Source: Heterotrichella gracilis
Lineage: Eukaryota; Sar; Xanthophyceae; Tribonematales; Xanthonemataceae
Length of the DNA: 30,190 nt
Assembly (NCBI GenBank): GCA_032358255.1
Contig: JAULBX010028349.1
Span: forward strand, 1-30,190
Direction: 5' to 3'
The notes below the pieces were generated by a model that did not search any database, was not told where the DNA came from, and saw only the letters and a program-made list of their open reading frames with translations. This document shows positions 10,850 to 22,300 of this stretch, piece by piece (position 1 is the stretch's first letter; each line of letters opens with the position of its first letter). A program made the translations under genes and the position numbers.

Positions 10850-12225
10850 CATTCAATTTGCAATTCTTGCCGAGGATGATTTAGCTGAGCTTTTCAAGGG
10901 GGTTTGGATAACCTTATATTGGTGGGTTGGATCTGTCTGCAGTGATGCAATTCATTCTCCCTCATGGATTTTTCTGTATTTGGGCACTGGAGTGGCAGCG
11001 AGGGTGTTGGCTACGTGCGCGCATACTTGCTATCCCCCCCTCGTTCACGCTTCGGCATTCTTTTCCTTTGTAGTGCATAAAATTGCTTTGAATTATAGTG
11101 TACGGTATCCTCACCTGTTATAGAGGTCAGAGAGCAGCACAGGGTGAAAGTAATGTCACGTTTTTTACTAATTGGCAGACTGCCCGCAAAACGTTTTTTT
11201 GGAAAGGAAATATGTGCAGTTTGCTTAGAAAGCGACAGTAGCAGTGTATTACAGTGTTGAACAGTGTATATGATTGCCATAGAGGTATCACATAGGTACC
11301 CACTTGCTGCCATCACAGCACAGGGGTCATGCCAGGGTTACCCCCTAGGGTTTTTCGCATCCCTCACATTCAGGGGCCATGAACTGAATTACTCGGGATC
11401 ACACTTTGTGGGCCAGATCCCAACCAGTGACACGTCGACTTTCGGAAGGTTTCGGAGGGTGGCAAGGGCAAGGTAAAACCGGCAGCAATGCTGTTTCAAG
11501 AGCAATGAGCTAGCTTGTGCCTACCGACGACACCACTGCGGAACGATTATTGCAGCAAAACGTACCCAGAGCTGGGCTAGTTACCATATTGCTACGCCAC
11601 ACTTTCAAGACAGCTTGCACTGCTTCACGTTTACACAAGGGAAACGAGCGTTACGGCACAGGACAGGCGTCGGAAACAGGTGTGCTGCTATTGTTTGAAG
11701 CTGTTATGCGTGGGTGGATGCAGCGACAAAGAAGACGACCGCCATTCCATGTCATGCGAACACAACAGGAAACGCTGAGCATGGCCAACGACGGCTATTA
11801 CCCACTTGCGTGCTCATATAACAAAGGTTGCTTTGCCCGTCAACCCTATCCAAGATCCCGTGCTAGTGTGTCACTGACCCGGGTTACGGCGCAAAACGCC
11901 TCCTCCAAGCTTCGCTAGTGTGAAGCTGCGAACTGCGTGTCATAAACATCCGACCAATTCAAGGCCCACTTACTATACTGCGCGCCCGCTTGGTATACGG
12001 TCTGCCCATACAAACGCTGCCCAAAGCAAAACTTGCCCCTTGCTTGCTTCCAGCCTGTTCAAATGGCACTGGGCCATGCACGTGCCCAACTTAGGGAGCA
12101 TCGACAGCCTCGTCAGCCCTTTGACACCCCCATCCCTTTTCTCTACACGCACTTCTCAACCTTTAGGCCTAACTAAACCCCTCTGGCATCCCTGGTACTC
12201 ACCAGCCAGTTGGATATACTGCCTG
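10850..12225. other. Spacer between the channel and LicD-like genes
   Basis: This holds the channel 3' flank and the upstream region of the LicD-like gene. Plus-strand open frames at 11264-11476 and 11517-11918 do not resemble a protein family and lack convincing exon context. I see no RNA gene or mobile element. Confidence 0.45.
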
Positions 12226-12233
12226 TATATAAA
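12226..12233 (+). promoter_or_regulatory. TATA box candidate for the LicD-like gene
   Basis: TATATAAA lies 92 bases before the ATG at 12325, a spacing that allows a short 5' UTR. It is the best core-promoter match seen in the window. Confidence 0.5.
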
Positions 12234-12324
12234 CTCCTAGCCTGCTGGTGACACTGTGCAGGCCAAACCTCCTCTCTAGTGCCAAGCCACCGCCCCAGGT
12301 CCTGTGCATACCAGCCACACAGCC

Positions 12325-14782
12325 ATGGCAGCAGCAGACACCGCTGAGCCCAGCAGCGCCCTCCTCCCCAACCCTCCCAGCCACGGCCAGCCACAGCTCC
12401 CCCGCAGGCGCGGCAGGGGGCACAGCCACCGAGGGGACCACGAGAACCCTAAAGGGTCAAAGCTGCGCAGCCACCCCGTCTCGGCTGTGTCCCCCTCAAG
12501 AAAGGACAGTGGAGAAACCTGTGTAACGCACCCCCACGGCTTGTCCAAAGTCGCGGTGGTGGCATGCGCGGGGGTTGTGTATGGCGGAGCCAAGCTGGCC
12601 ATCAAGGTAGGAGCATGCGCCATGGCATTGCCTTCGCCATGCCATGCCATGCCATTGTCATGCCATCCTCCCCATCCACCTGGTGCTAAAGCTGCACAGT
12701 CGCTTGCAACCCTCTGCATCCTCGTGGCAAATTATGCACAGCTGCAAAACCATATCAAGCCCCACAGCCGCCATGGCTGTCGCCATTGGGTACCGCCCCT
12801 AACTGTAGATATGGTTGGGAAACCCTAAATTCTGCGGAACCCCTCCCTGCAACTGGGCTGTATCCCTGGCGCAGGCTTTCCAGGTAGCCCGTCAGCACAA
12901 CATGCGCGCCATGCTGCTGGATGTGTGCCCGCTCCTGGAGCAGCTGGGCCAGACGTATTGGGTGGACTTTGGCACTCTGCTGGGGCTGCACAGGTGAGCC
13001 CATGCCAGGAGGGTTTAGGGCTTTGGCATATACCCAAACCATATAATGGGGGTGGACATTGGCACACTGCTGAGACCTGCACAGGTGACCCCGCGGGCAT
13101 GCAGGCCTATGGTTTAGGGTTTGCCCTAATGTATTTGAGCGTGTGTGCATCCTCAAAAAGCAAACCAATTGTCCAAACCGATTGTGACCCCTTGCCATTC
13201 CACCATCCCAGGTTAGTTAATTAGATAGTCCGATAGTTACATGCATTCCAGGGACCATGACCGTTTATTGTTGGTGTGCTTGCTCCAAGAGCAACCCGGT
13301 TGTTTCTCCATCCCAGGGACCACGACCTCATCCTGCACGATAACGACGTGGATGTGGCTGTGCTCAACCCCGATTGGGACGCACTGTACCCCGCATTGGA
13401 GCAGGCACTGGAGGGGGTGCAGCGGCGCACGGGGCACAAGTACAGCATGGGGTGGTGCGTGCCATCGGAGGATCCGGACTGCAGGTGCGGGTGATGATAA
13501 GGGGTGGGTGGGGTGGTGGTGGTGCAGAGGGGGGGGGGTGGGGGGGGTAAGGGGAGTGGCAAGTGGGGTCAGTTTGGTGGGGGTGTTTGGCGCGGCGGAC
13601 CAGGTGGGGCATTCCTTTGTATGGGACCAGACACTTTGTGCATGGCATTGCTCTTCGGGGGTCAAGCTGGGACCTTGCGCTCGACCTGCCCTTTTCAACA
13701 GTCTCGTGGGGGTGTGCGTGCACACCCCTTGCACCACTATACCATTAGTGCTGCCCATGGTCCGCCCCTTGCCTGTGGATCATTGTTTTTGCTGAAGCTT
13801 GTAATGATGGTAATATTTGAAACGACCGCCCCTTGCCTCTGTCAGCTGGACCCGCGTTCTGCTTAACCTCATCCCTGAACCCTGATTGCTTGGCACCCAC
13901 CCTCCCAGGTGGATCCGCGAGTACTGCTAACCCCAAATATTGATTCCTAAACCCTAACTGCTTGCCCCGCCTCCTTCCAGGTGGATCCGCGTGTACTGCC
14001 TGTTTGGCATGATGGATGTGTACGGTGCCACCCACAGCGGGTCCAAGCCAGACATCCAGCTGCACCTGGGCAGGGGGGAGCTGTGCAACGTGCCTCACAG
14101 CTTGGTACTGCCCACACGCACCATGGAGTTCAGGTACGGGGAAGGGAAATGAGCTGGGTGGTGGTGGCTGGGTGGGTGGGCAGTGCCACCGGGTGGGAGC
14201 TGTCTGCATGTTACACTGTGATTGGTTAGGGTGTTATTAGTTCTATACCATGACATGGGGGTTTTGTAGGTGTAGCGGGGTGATGCTGCCGGTTGATCAT
14301 GCAGGTAGGTTGCGAAGTGGGGATATATATTTCAAGTGCATGGCAGGTGGCTCGTGTACCTTGTTAATGCCTGTTCAAAGGACTGTCAGCGTACAGAGTG
14401 CTCATTTTGAATTATACTCGAAGGTGGGATTGTATTTTGATTGATGTAGAAAATTATTGAATTTCAGATTTTAAGTTGACTCAAATAAACATCTGATTGA
14501 TCAAAATGATTTTGGATGATTTGATTCTGACTTTATCCCTTTCTAGTGCACATCAAAGTTGACCATGTTGTACTGCATAGTATCTCAATCACATTGCCGT
14601 GGCCCTATCGCAGGGGCGTGGTGCTGCGCGTGCCTGGTGATGTTCCCGCCGTGCTTGAGCACCGCTACGGCCCCACATGGATGGTGCCCAGGTACATGGA
14701 CAAGGGGCACGACACAATCGAGCAGGGGAAGCTGTACGTGAAGCTGCTCACGGCGCTGTCCATGCTGGGCATACGCATCTGA
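12325..14782 (+). CDS. LicD/fukutin-like nucleotidyltransferase-fold protein, 5 exons
   Basis: Predicted 296-aa protein of the LicD/fukutin-related family, whose members transfer phosphocholine or ribitol-phosphate-type groups onto glycans. Exons: 12325-12606, 12875-12993, 13317-13484, 13981-14133, 14614-14782. Phases 0,2,2,2 agree. After a hydrophilic N-terminus, residues about 74-93 (KVAVVACAGVVYGGAKLAI) may form a signal anchor, giving a type II membrane protein of the secretory path. Family hallmarks follow: YWVDFGTLLGLHR (about residues 122-134), then HDNDVDVAV with the D-x-D metal site, and at the C-terminus FRGVVLRVPGDVPAVLEHRYG with a following WMVP. Joining 14133 to 14614 restores this last motif exactly and leaves 14270-14308 as a degenerate copy. 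Copies of exon edges lie in all of introns 2-4. The substrate cannot be told from sequence; algal members are generally uncharacterised. Confidence 0.82.
12960..13087 (+). repeat. Duplicated LicD exon 2 donor edge
   Basis: The exon 2 end and donor (12960-12997) recur 90 bases later at 13050-13087 with substitutions and indels. TTTAGGG-like tracts follow both copies. The second copy is no longer in a useful frame. Confidence 0.75.
13247..13334 (+). repeat. Duplicated LicD exon 3 acceptor edge
   Basis: The acceptor and exon start CCAGGGACCACGACC (13313-13327) has an earlier copy, CCAGGGACCATGACC, at about 13249-13263. The copied frame soon diverges. Confidence 0.6.
13500..13600 (+). repeat. 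G-rich low-complexity tract in LicD intron 3
   Basis: Long runs of G separated by single T or A bases (GGGGTGGGTGGGG and similar) begin right after the exon 3 donor. The tract could form a G-quadruplex in the transcript; that is inference. Confidence 0.6.
13843..14003 (+). repeat. Three tandem copies of the LicD exon 4 acceptor edge
   Basis: The start of exon 4 (from 13981, GTGGATCCGCGTGTACTGC) is preceded by copies at 13909-13927 (offset 72 bp) and, more decayed, at 13843-13862. Each intervening unit contains AACCCTAA or a variant. The middle copy keeps a CCCAG acceptor but meets a stop in the gene's frame after five codons. Confidence 0.75.
14255..14310 (+). repeat. Relic copy of the LicD exon 5 start
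   Basis: TAGGTGTAGCGGGGTGATGCTGC resembles the true exon 5 start at 14612 (AGGGGCGTGGTGCTGC). It has an AG before it and possible GT donors after it, so it could be read as a 39-bp in-frame exon, but the family motif is intact only without it. Confidence 0.5.
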
Positions 14783-16341
14783 GGCGAAGTGGGGGTAGGG
14801 TTAGGGTTTAGGATGAGGGTTTAGGGCATTCGCGTTTGAGGCAGGGGACGGGGGGGGGGGGAGGGGGACACAGATCTGACCCGTCGTTTTCCAGTTAAGC
14901 AAGAAATGCAAAGGGAAGGATATTGGCCACAGCTAACAGTTCATGTAGATCACCCAGAATGCGTCTCAGCTGACTAGGTGTGCACAAGCATGTGGCACGA
15001 GGCATAGGGGCATAGCCTTGCAAGTGGGGCTGGAAAGGGGTCCACCCACGGCATGGCCGGCTGAGATGCATCCCAGTTTTCCAAGGGGAGAGTGTATCTG
15101 TAGAGTGGGTGCCGGTTGATGCGGTTTTTGCAGGTGTGCTGCGTTGGTTCTGTGTGCACAGTATTGTTTTTCAACTACTTCCACCTGGATTGCGGGGATC
15201 AGGGGGGTTCAGAGTCATAACCAACAGTAATGTGTTTCTCCGGCGTTTTCTTGCCACCTGGACAAACAGACAAAAGTGGGATTACGTTGTTGCCCTATCT
15301 GCATCAATTGCTAGTTGTAGTGCGTTTGTGCTGCGGGGTATGTACACAATATCGAGGGTGTTAACATCAAGAGTTAGACAACATCACTTATCACGGGCTG
15401 TCCAGTGAACCTTACCACAGCATGGTAGTTTAGCTCACGCAGCATTGTTTCATGATTGTCGCTTGCTGTACATGTGCATACAAGCTTGCACCCTGGGTAG
15501 ACTAGCACTTGCGCCTGGCATCCCTGCTTCAAGGACTATTTTGAAGGCTGTGGACACATACGCTTTGGTGCATGCACAATAGTAGCAGCTGTAGATGCAC
15601 ATTGGATGCTAAAGCTGTTTGCGTTGGCAAAACTGCAATGCATTTAGATTAGTGCTTGCATATCATTATAAAATAGGTCTTATTTATACTGCCCGTCGTG
15701 CTGCTTGTTTTGGAGAGTGCGGTTTGGAGTGGTAGTTGCTCGTCACTAGATTTCTCTCAGCCATTTTACGTACTGCGTAACTAGGCATGCTGCGTTTACA
15801 GTACAATATCAGTACACCAAGCATTGATCAGTAGGACCACAATGAATGCTAGAGGTTGAGATTGGCGCAAAACCCTCGTCAATCAGTTGGAAGACATTTC
15901 CGTGATTGTCATGGTTCATCGCAAAGTCTTGTGCACACTGGGATATTTTATCAAGCTTGCTGTAAAACCATTCCTGGAACCATTCCACGCATGGATCATA
16001 CACGCATCATCTTGTCAAGCTACATGCACAACACTCAGTGCTTGCTGGCCAACCATTACACGCTAGCTGCCAGCGTTTTGACCTAACTGGTCAACTATGG
16101 TTGACCACTAGTGCAGCTGCCGTTAGAATTAGATTCCTCCAAAGCCAGTGTATACGCCCTGTATGGGGCAGGACCTGGTTGGGCTGCAGCCCATCACTTC
16201 AAAAGTCGCTGCACTGACTGCATACCCACGTAAACTTCAAATTTGACATTTGTGCGGCACCATTTGTGCCCCCCCATCTGCAAGCTATTAGGCCACCGCA
16301 TATGCTGGACCCAATCAGACCAGGGGCTGCATATCCCGCCC
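14783..16341. other. Convergent spacer between the LicD-like and methyltransferase genes
   Basis: No gene is supported. It should contain both 3' UTRs. A TTTAGGG tract at 14796-14825 and a run of Gs at 14847-14865 follow the LicD stop. A minus-strand TGTAA at 16060-16056 could be the methyltransferase polyadenylation signal. Confidence 0.45.
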
Positions 16342-19300
16342 TCAGAAGCCGCTGCACTGGCTGCATATCCACTTGTTGGTGAACCCCCCCCTGGCCAGGC
16401 GCCTACGAGTGCCCAGTGGCAGGCAGTCCATGTGGCACCACCTGTACTCCCCGCGCTGCATGAAGCACTGGTGGCAGCACAGCATGGAATCGCTGGGGGG
16501 CCTGGAGCACATGCAGCAGGGCCCGGGGGCTGCGTCGATACCCTCGCTTAGGGTAACTGCTGCAGCTGGTGGTGGCGCGGGTGGGACTGGGATTGGGCTG
16601 GCCAGTCCCAGGGATGGGGTGGCGGGTGGCAGGGATGGTGTTGTGGGAGCGGCGGATGGAGTTGAGGGCTGCTTGGTGGGCGAACCAGCGCACACATTGG
16701 AACGTGCGTTGTTGGCGTTGCTCAATCCCCACTCTGCAAGCCCTGGGACCACGGGGGTGGTGGGGATGGGTGAGGCGCTCTCTCTCCCTGGCTCTGCCTG
16801 GCTCGCAACATGCGGTTGGGCTGCTGCTGCTGCAATGCCAGCTGTGCTTGTCTGCGTCACAGCTACAGACACATCCGGGGCGTCCTCGGCTGATGCTGCC
16901 ACAAACGTCTGCTGCGGAGGTGGCGTTGGCGTGGAGCCATCACCGCCCCCCTGCTTGCCACGTGGCGCACTGTCAGGCCTGCCACCTGGCGCAATGCCGT
17001 GCCCCACTGCCGCTGCCATATGCCTGGTGACGCGCATCACCTTACCCCCCCTGTCCACCGCCTCGCCCCCGATGACGTTGCCCCCATGCACCTCGCCTGC
17101 CAACCTCCCATCCAGCACCGCCACATCCACTCCACCACCACCCGACGGCGCATCCACCACCCCACCCACCACCGCCACATCCACCACTGCCACATCCACA
17201 TCTACCCCCTCATCCTCCATTGCCACATCTACCCCCTTGTCCCCCATCGCCGCTCCCCCCTCTGCATCCCCACCGCCGCCCCCACCAGCTTCAGCAATTA
17301 CCCTAAGCGAGGGTATCATCTCCTCCATTTTCGCCCTGTTGCGCGCCATGCGTTCTGCACGCTCCAGCTCATAGGGTGTGGCAGGAGGGTCTGGGGCATC
17401 GGCCACCATTGGGGATGGGGATTTGCCCCCGGCGGGTGGGGATTGCATGGCCTGGTTGGCATCCGCAGCCCTCTTGCGCTTGGCTGTGTCTGCCACTGCT
17501 TGCGCGGCCCAGGCGTTGCGCAGGGTGAGCGCCTTGAGCTGCAGGAGGTGCGGTAAACAGGTTGTGAGTAGCGGATCAAAAATAGTAGCACATGATTCTG
17601 TGGGTAATCATGTTTTCTGGAGCACCGTACTAACATATTTTCTTGCCAGTGCAGCCCAAGTAAAGCTGGTATATACACGTGTATGGGCAGCAACCAATGG
17701 AACATACTTGTGCTGTCCACAAGTGTTTGTTTATTTGCACCGCACCTGTGTGAGCGGTGCCCACAGCGCAGTGCTCGACACATCCCCGTCATTGTACAAA
17801 TTTAATTGTAAAAACCAATTCAGTGGCAAAACATTCTTTTATTCCACACCATACCTGTGTGTCTGGTGCCCACAGCGCTGTGTTCACCACATCCCCATCG
17901 TCGTACACTATGGTGTGGGCCAGGCGGTCGGGCAGGTAGGCGGCCAGGCTGCCCTCAAACCAACGGTGCTCACCCCACCAGTACACTGACACGCGCGCAC
18001 CGATGGCCTGAGAGAAAAAGATGGAAAACAATAATATTAATTAGTAATTAATAATTTCATGAATAGAAAATATGGCCATATGATCCATGCATGGCTCATG
18101 TACGAGGCGTTGGTTGAGGAGGATGCAAAGTGGGGGGAGGCTGGGAGCCCTAAATCCTAAAATCAGGCTACTTCCTCACCCCTGAAAGTCTGGACATCCC
18201 CTCTAATAACCATACCTGTGCGCCCATGACGGCCAGCTTGGATGCCCTCAACACAGGTATCATGTGTTACCACAATTGCATCCGTGAACCCTAAACCGTA
18301 TATAGCTAGTGTTAGGAATATCCTCCCATGCCTCTACCTGTGCCCCCATTACTGCCAGCTGTGCGCCTGCGTGGCCAGCTGCCGCTGCGCATGCCGCGCG
18401 CACCGTGAGGCAGCGGCGCATCATGCGGGGGCCACCACTCCTCCCGCTGCGGTTCTCCTGGGGATACAACAGGGGGCAGGGTGGAGACAGAAACAAACAG
18501 TTCAACAAGCAAATAGGACAACCATGGGAGGTTAGGGACAAGGAGAGGGAATACATTAAGTGTATAGATTATTAATGCAAACTACAAGAACATGATATTA
18601 TTAATAGGCAAGTGATCAAATTGACTGCTGTATGAACCACCATCAACAGCCGCAATGCAGGGACCTGCCCCTCCTTCCGCTGCATGCGTGCGAACCCTAC
18701 TCACCCTGCAAACCTTGCAGCTGCCACAAGTGTTTGCCCTTGAGGCGCTGCTGTGCTGCTCGGCAAACACCTCGGGGGGTGGGGCGGACTTGAGCAGGCG
18801 GACCACCATGCCAACCTGCGTCGACACAGGGCAGCATCAGGCGCATGGACCATAGCTAACCTGATCTGACAGGATGCGTGGATGCGGTTGTCATCATCGT
18901 AGCTTTATGTGTCAGCTGTCAAATAGAGCCACAGGGAACCTAACAGTGCATGGCAGCTGTATAGGTGCGACCTCATGGCATTTTTCGCATGGAAGAGTAT
19001 GCTATGGTCTCAATGCAGCCCCACCACTCACCAGGCGTCGCACACGCTGTTCTGAACACTGTACCAGTGTTGTGCGCAATGCACATGCGCCACTAACCCC
19101 ATACCGCCAACCGCGTCTAGGGTTAAAGTTATGGGTTTTAGTTTTTAGGGTTTTAGGGTTAGAAGTTGTAGGGTTTAGGTTTCTGTGAAGTGCACTCCCC
19201 CACCTCCTTGCGCTGCACTTTGCACTGCTCCAGCCTCTCCACCAGCCCGTCCACGTCATAGCCCTGCTCGCGCATGCGGTTGATGTAGGTCATGAGGGCG

Positions 19301-22300
19301 CCCTCAAGGGGGGAGGGGCCGGCAACGGGGGTGAAGGCGCCCAGGGGGGTGAAGGGGACGATGAGGGGGTAGGGGGTCACGTGTTGCGCAGCAAACCTGC
19401 ACCCAAGCGGGGCAGCGTCAAGGGAGTAAAAGCCAAAAACTGCATGGAGGAGCGTAGAGCCTAGGCCCTAAACCCTCAACTTAAACCCTAAACCCATCAT
19501 GCTGGGCAGAGCCAAGGCCCTAAACCCTAACAGCTTCATGCTGAGAGAGCCAAGGCCATAAACCCTGAACTCTGAACGTATCATGCTGTGCACAGCCAAG
19601 GCCCTGAAGCTTAACTTTACACGGCCTGCATCACGCGGAGCAGAGTCAAAGCCTCACCCTCCCACCTGGTTGCTCCCTCCGACGCCTACATCCTAAACCC
19701 TATAGTGTACACCTTAAACCCTGAACCCTCCCCACCTGGTGGCTCCCTCCAACCACCACGCAGCACGTGGAAAGCACTGCCCCCTGGCGCGGTGGGGCAG
19801 CTCGTGGGGGGGAAGCACACCACGCTGCATCTGCAACCATAGACACAGCAAACCTCTGAATGGTCATGCGACAAGAACATATGCAGCACCGACTGGGTGC
19901 GCAGCACATGGCCACATGCCTGCTGATAACACCCCAAGCAGTGGATCCTTCCAGGAGCTCACAGTCTCCCCACCCTTTGGATGAGCTTTGGGACTCCATT
20001 CACATTGCAGAACCATTTTGGGGATTGAGGGTGTATCCTTGGATGTGGAAACACGGCGTGAGAACATAGCTGCCACTGTCTAGGGTCTAGGGTTTGTGTT
20101 TAATGTTATTAGAGTACGCACCTTGACCAGGGCGGTGTCTTGGAAGGTGAGCCTCTCTTCTTCAGTCACGGAGCCTGGCCAGCATGGGGAGTACAGGTGA
20201 AATGCAGGGTTGCAAGAGCATCGAAGCCGTAGGGTTTGCGGCTAGGGTTCAGGGTTCGGGTTAGGGTCAAAGAGCATGGGTGCTGACAGTGACATCTAGC
20301 TTCACAGGGGGGGGGGCTCACTGATGTCTTCAAATAATAGACAATGCTTACATAATTTAAACTAGCCTATAAAATACTCAATCTAGATGCTGTAACAAAG
20401 TGCACCAATACAGGTAGCCACAGACAACGTGCAGGCAAGGGCTGAAAACCATCATGTTCGGACGCTGAGCCTGAAAAGCACTGATCCACAATCAGCTGCC
20501 GGCGCATTCACTGATGTACCTTCCTCTCGCTGCCTTCCGTAGGAGAGCACCCCTGATCCCTGGTCCAGGTCTGCGATGTCACCAGACCACCTGTCGGTGC
20601 CGCTGCCGCTGCCAACCTTGGCCCACGCAGCGCTCCTGCGCAGCAACCGGTGTTTAGGGTCTAGGGTTTAGGGTTAGGGTTGAACTTCCCGACATAATGC
20701 TGCAATGATGACAAGCCTGCTGGCAAGAGCGCATGGCGATACGGATGCTATCCAATTGTAAGCTGTGGTCCTGGTGGGATTTGTTGTTGTGTGGCATGTA
20801 ATGCTGGCATGCATGCGTCAAAATGGTTGGCATCAGCATGTAACACCAGCCAGCCATGCAGCATGCCAGGAGCGCATGCCCATTATCACCAGGGCACAGC
20901 TCGCAGTGTTCGTCAATAGGAACCGTTTACAGTCAGCCATCTAAGCATTCACCAAGCGGCAAAATGTCCACATCCACAGGGTGGGCAAAATGTTATTGAT
21001 ACACCCTCCAGTCTGCCAGGCCTGGCTCACCTCGGCATGTACTTTGCGATGTAGGTGGCCAGGGGCACATCATCCTTGCTGGCCAGGTACTTGTAGTGGT
21101 ACGGGTCCATGAGCTGCCGGCCAATCCAGTGCGCCAGGTGCACCGCCACGCAGTTGCCCAGCAGGCGGTAGCGCACGTTGTACTCGCTGCCTGACAGCTC
21201 AGCGGTGCGCTCCCTGTCAGTAGGGTTGGTGTAGCCCTCGGGAAGACCCTACGAACGCGCCAAGGGAAACGGCATTTAATGACAGTGATTGCAGTTGTGG
21301 TGTTATGTTATTGTCTGCCCTTTACTGCATTCTGTTTGGATGCAGGGTGCATGGATGGACTCATCGCCAGATTGTTCCCCGAGCATGTACCATCAGCAGT
21401 CCCAGGCTACCCCTGGCTACCCACACCTTTGTAACACGCCTTTTCGCCTGCGTTTACTATCCCAAGACTTGCACACATTCTACTGACCAGGCATGAAGAT
21501 ACAAGGCTGCGGTGTCCACATTCTGCACTGTCATTTTGGAAGGTGATAAGACGATGCAGTAACCCTAAACCCTAGCCCAAAACCCTAGACAGCACCTACC
21601 ATGAGCCGCTCTGCGTCCCAGATGCGCAGCAAGCCACAGGTGAAGCCTCGCAGTAACCCTAAACCCTTAACCCTAGACAGCACCTACCATGAGCCGCTCT
21701 GCGTCTGAGATGCGCAGCAAGCCGCAGGTGGAGTCCGGCAGTATGATCAGGATTCTGCTGTTGTGGGTGGTGAAGGTGGGGGTGACATCTGTGCTGGGAG
21801 GCCTGTCAGAGCAGGCATTTGTGTCATAAGATGTGTGTTTAATCGTGTTTAAAGTAGAGTGACGTTGCAGAATCTCAGCACACTTCCTTGCCTACCAGGT
21901 TCTTACCAAGAAAGAATAATGATGCAGTGTTTCATTTTTTCCTGCAGCAGGTGTTTGTGAACCGTACCCCATACCAACACAAATACAAATAAAGCTCTGT
22001 ATTAGTTTCTTCCTTGTCTTTTATTACGAACCGTACCCCACGTTGTTCAGGTCAACCGCATAGGCCCGGTCTGCATCCTGGATGCCAGGGTTGTTGCTGT
22101 AGCAGTCGTAGCACTGCCTGCCAGGGTGCAGCCGCTCGCACGCGCCCCTACAGGACTGGGTGCCCTGCACAATTGTCAGGTGTTGGTATTAATATGAACG
22201 AGGTGTTCATTGGGTGCCTCCAAGGTGCTGGCACTGATGGAAGAGGTGGCCTTGGGGTTATTTGCCCCTTCCTGCATAGCATTCTCACAGACAATCAGGC

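Noticed and set aside
11517..11918. Plus-strand frame of 133 codons between the channel and LicD-like genes
   Set aside because: It shows no family resemblance, no splice-consistent neighbours and a composition like the spacer. It is left as spacer.
13237..13758. Minus-strand frames of 113-173 codons over the LicD gene
   Set aside because: They are Pro/His-rich shadows created by the G-rich intron on the other strand.
14270..14308. Possible 39-bp LicD exon
   Set aside because: It is phase-compatible only with the second GT after 14308, and the conserved FRGVVLRVPGD motif is contiguous only if it is skipped.
16373..17374. Plus-strand open frame of 333 codons
   Set aside because: It is antisense to the low-complexity linker and PHD-like exon of the methyltransferase. 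The opposite strand carries the conserved finger; this frame has only low-complexity Pro/Ser/Thr/Ala sequence.
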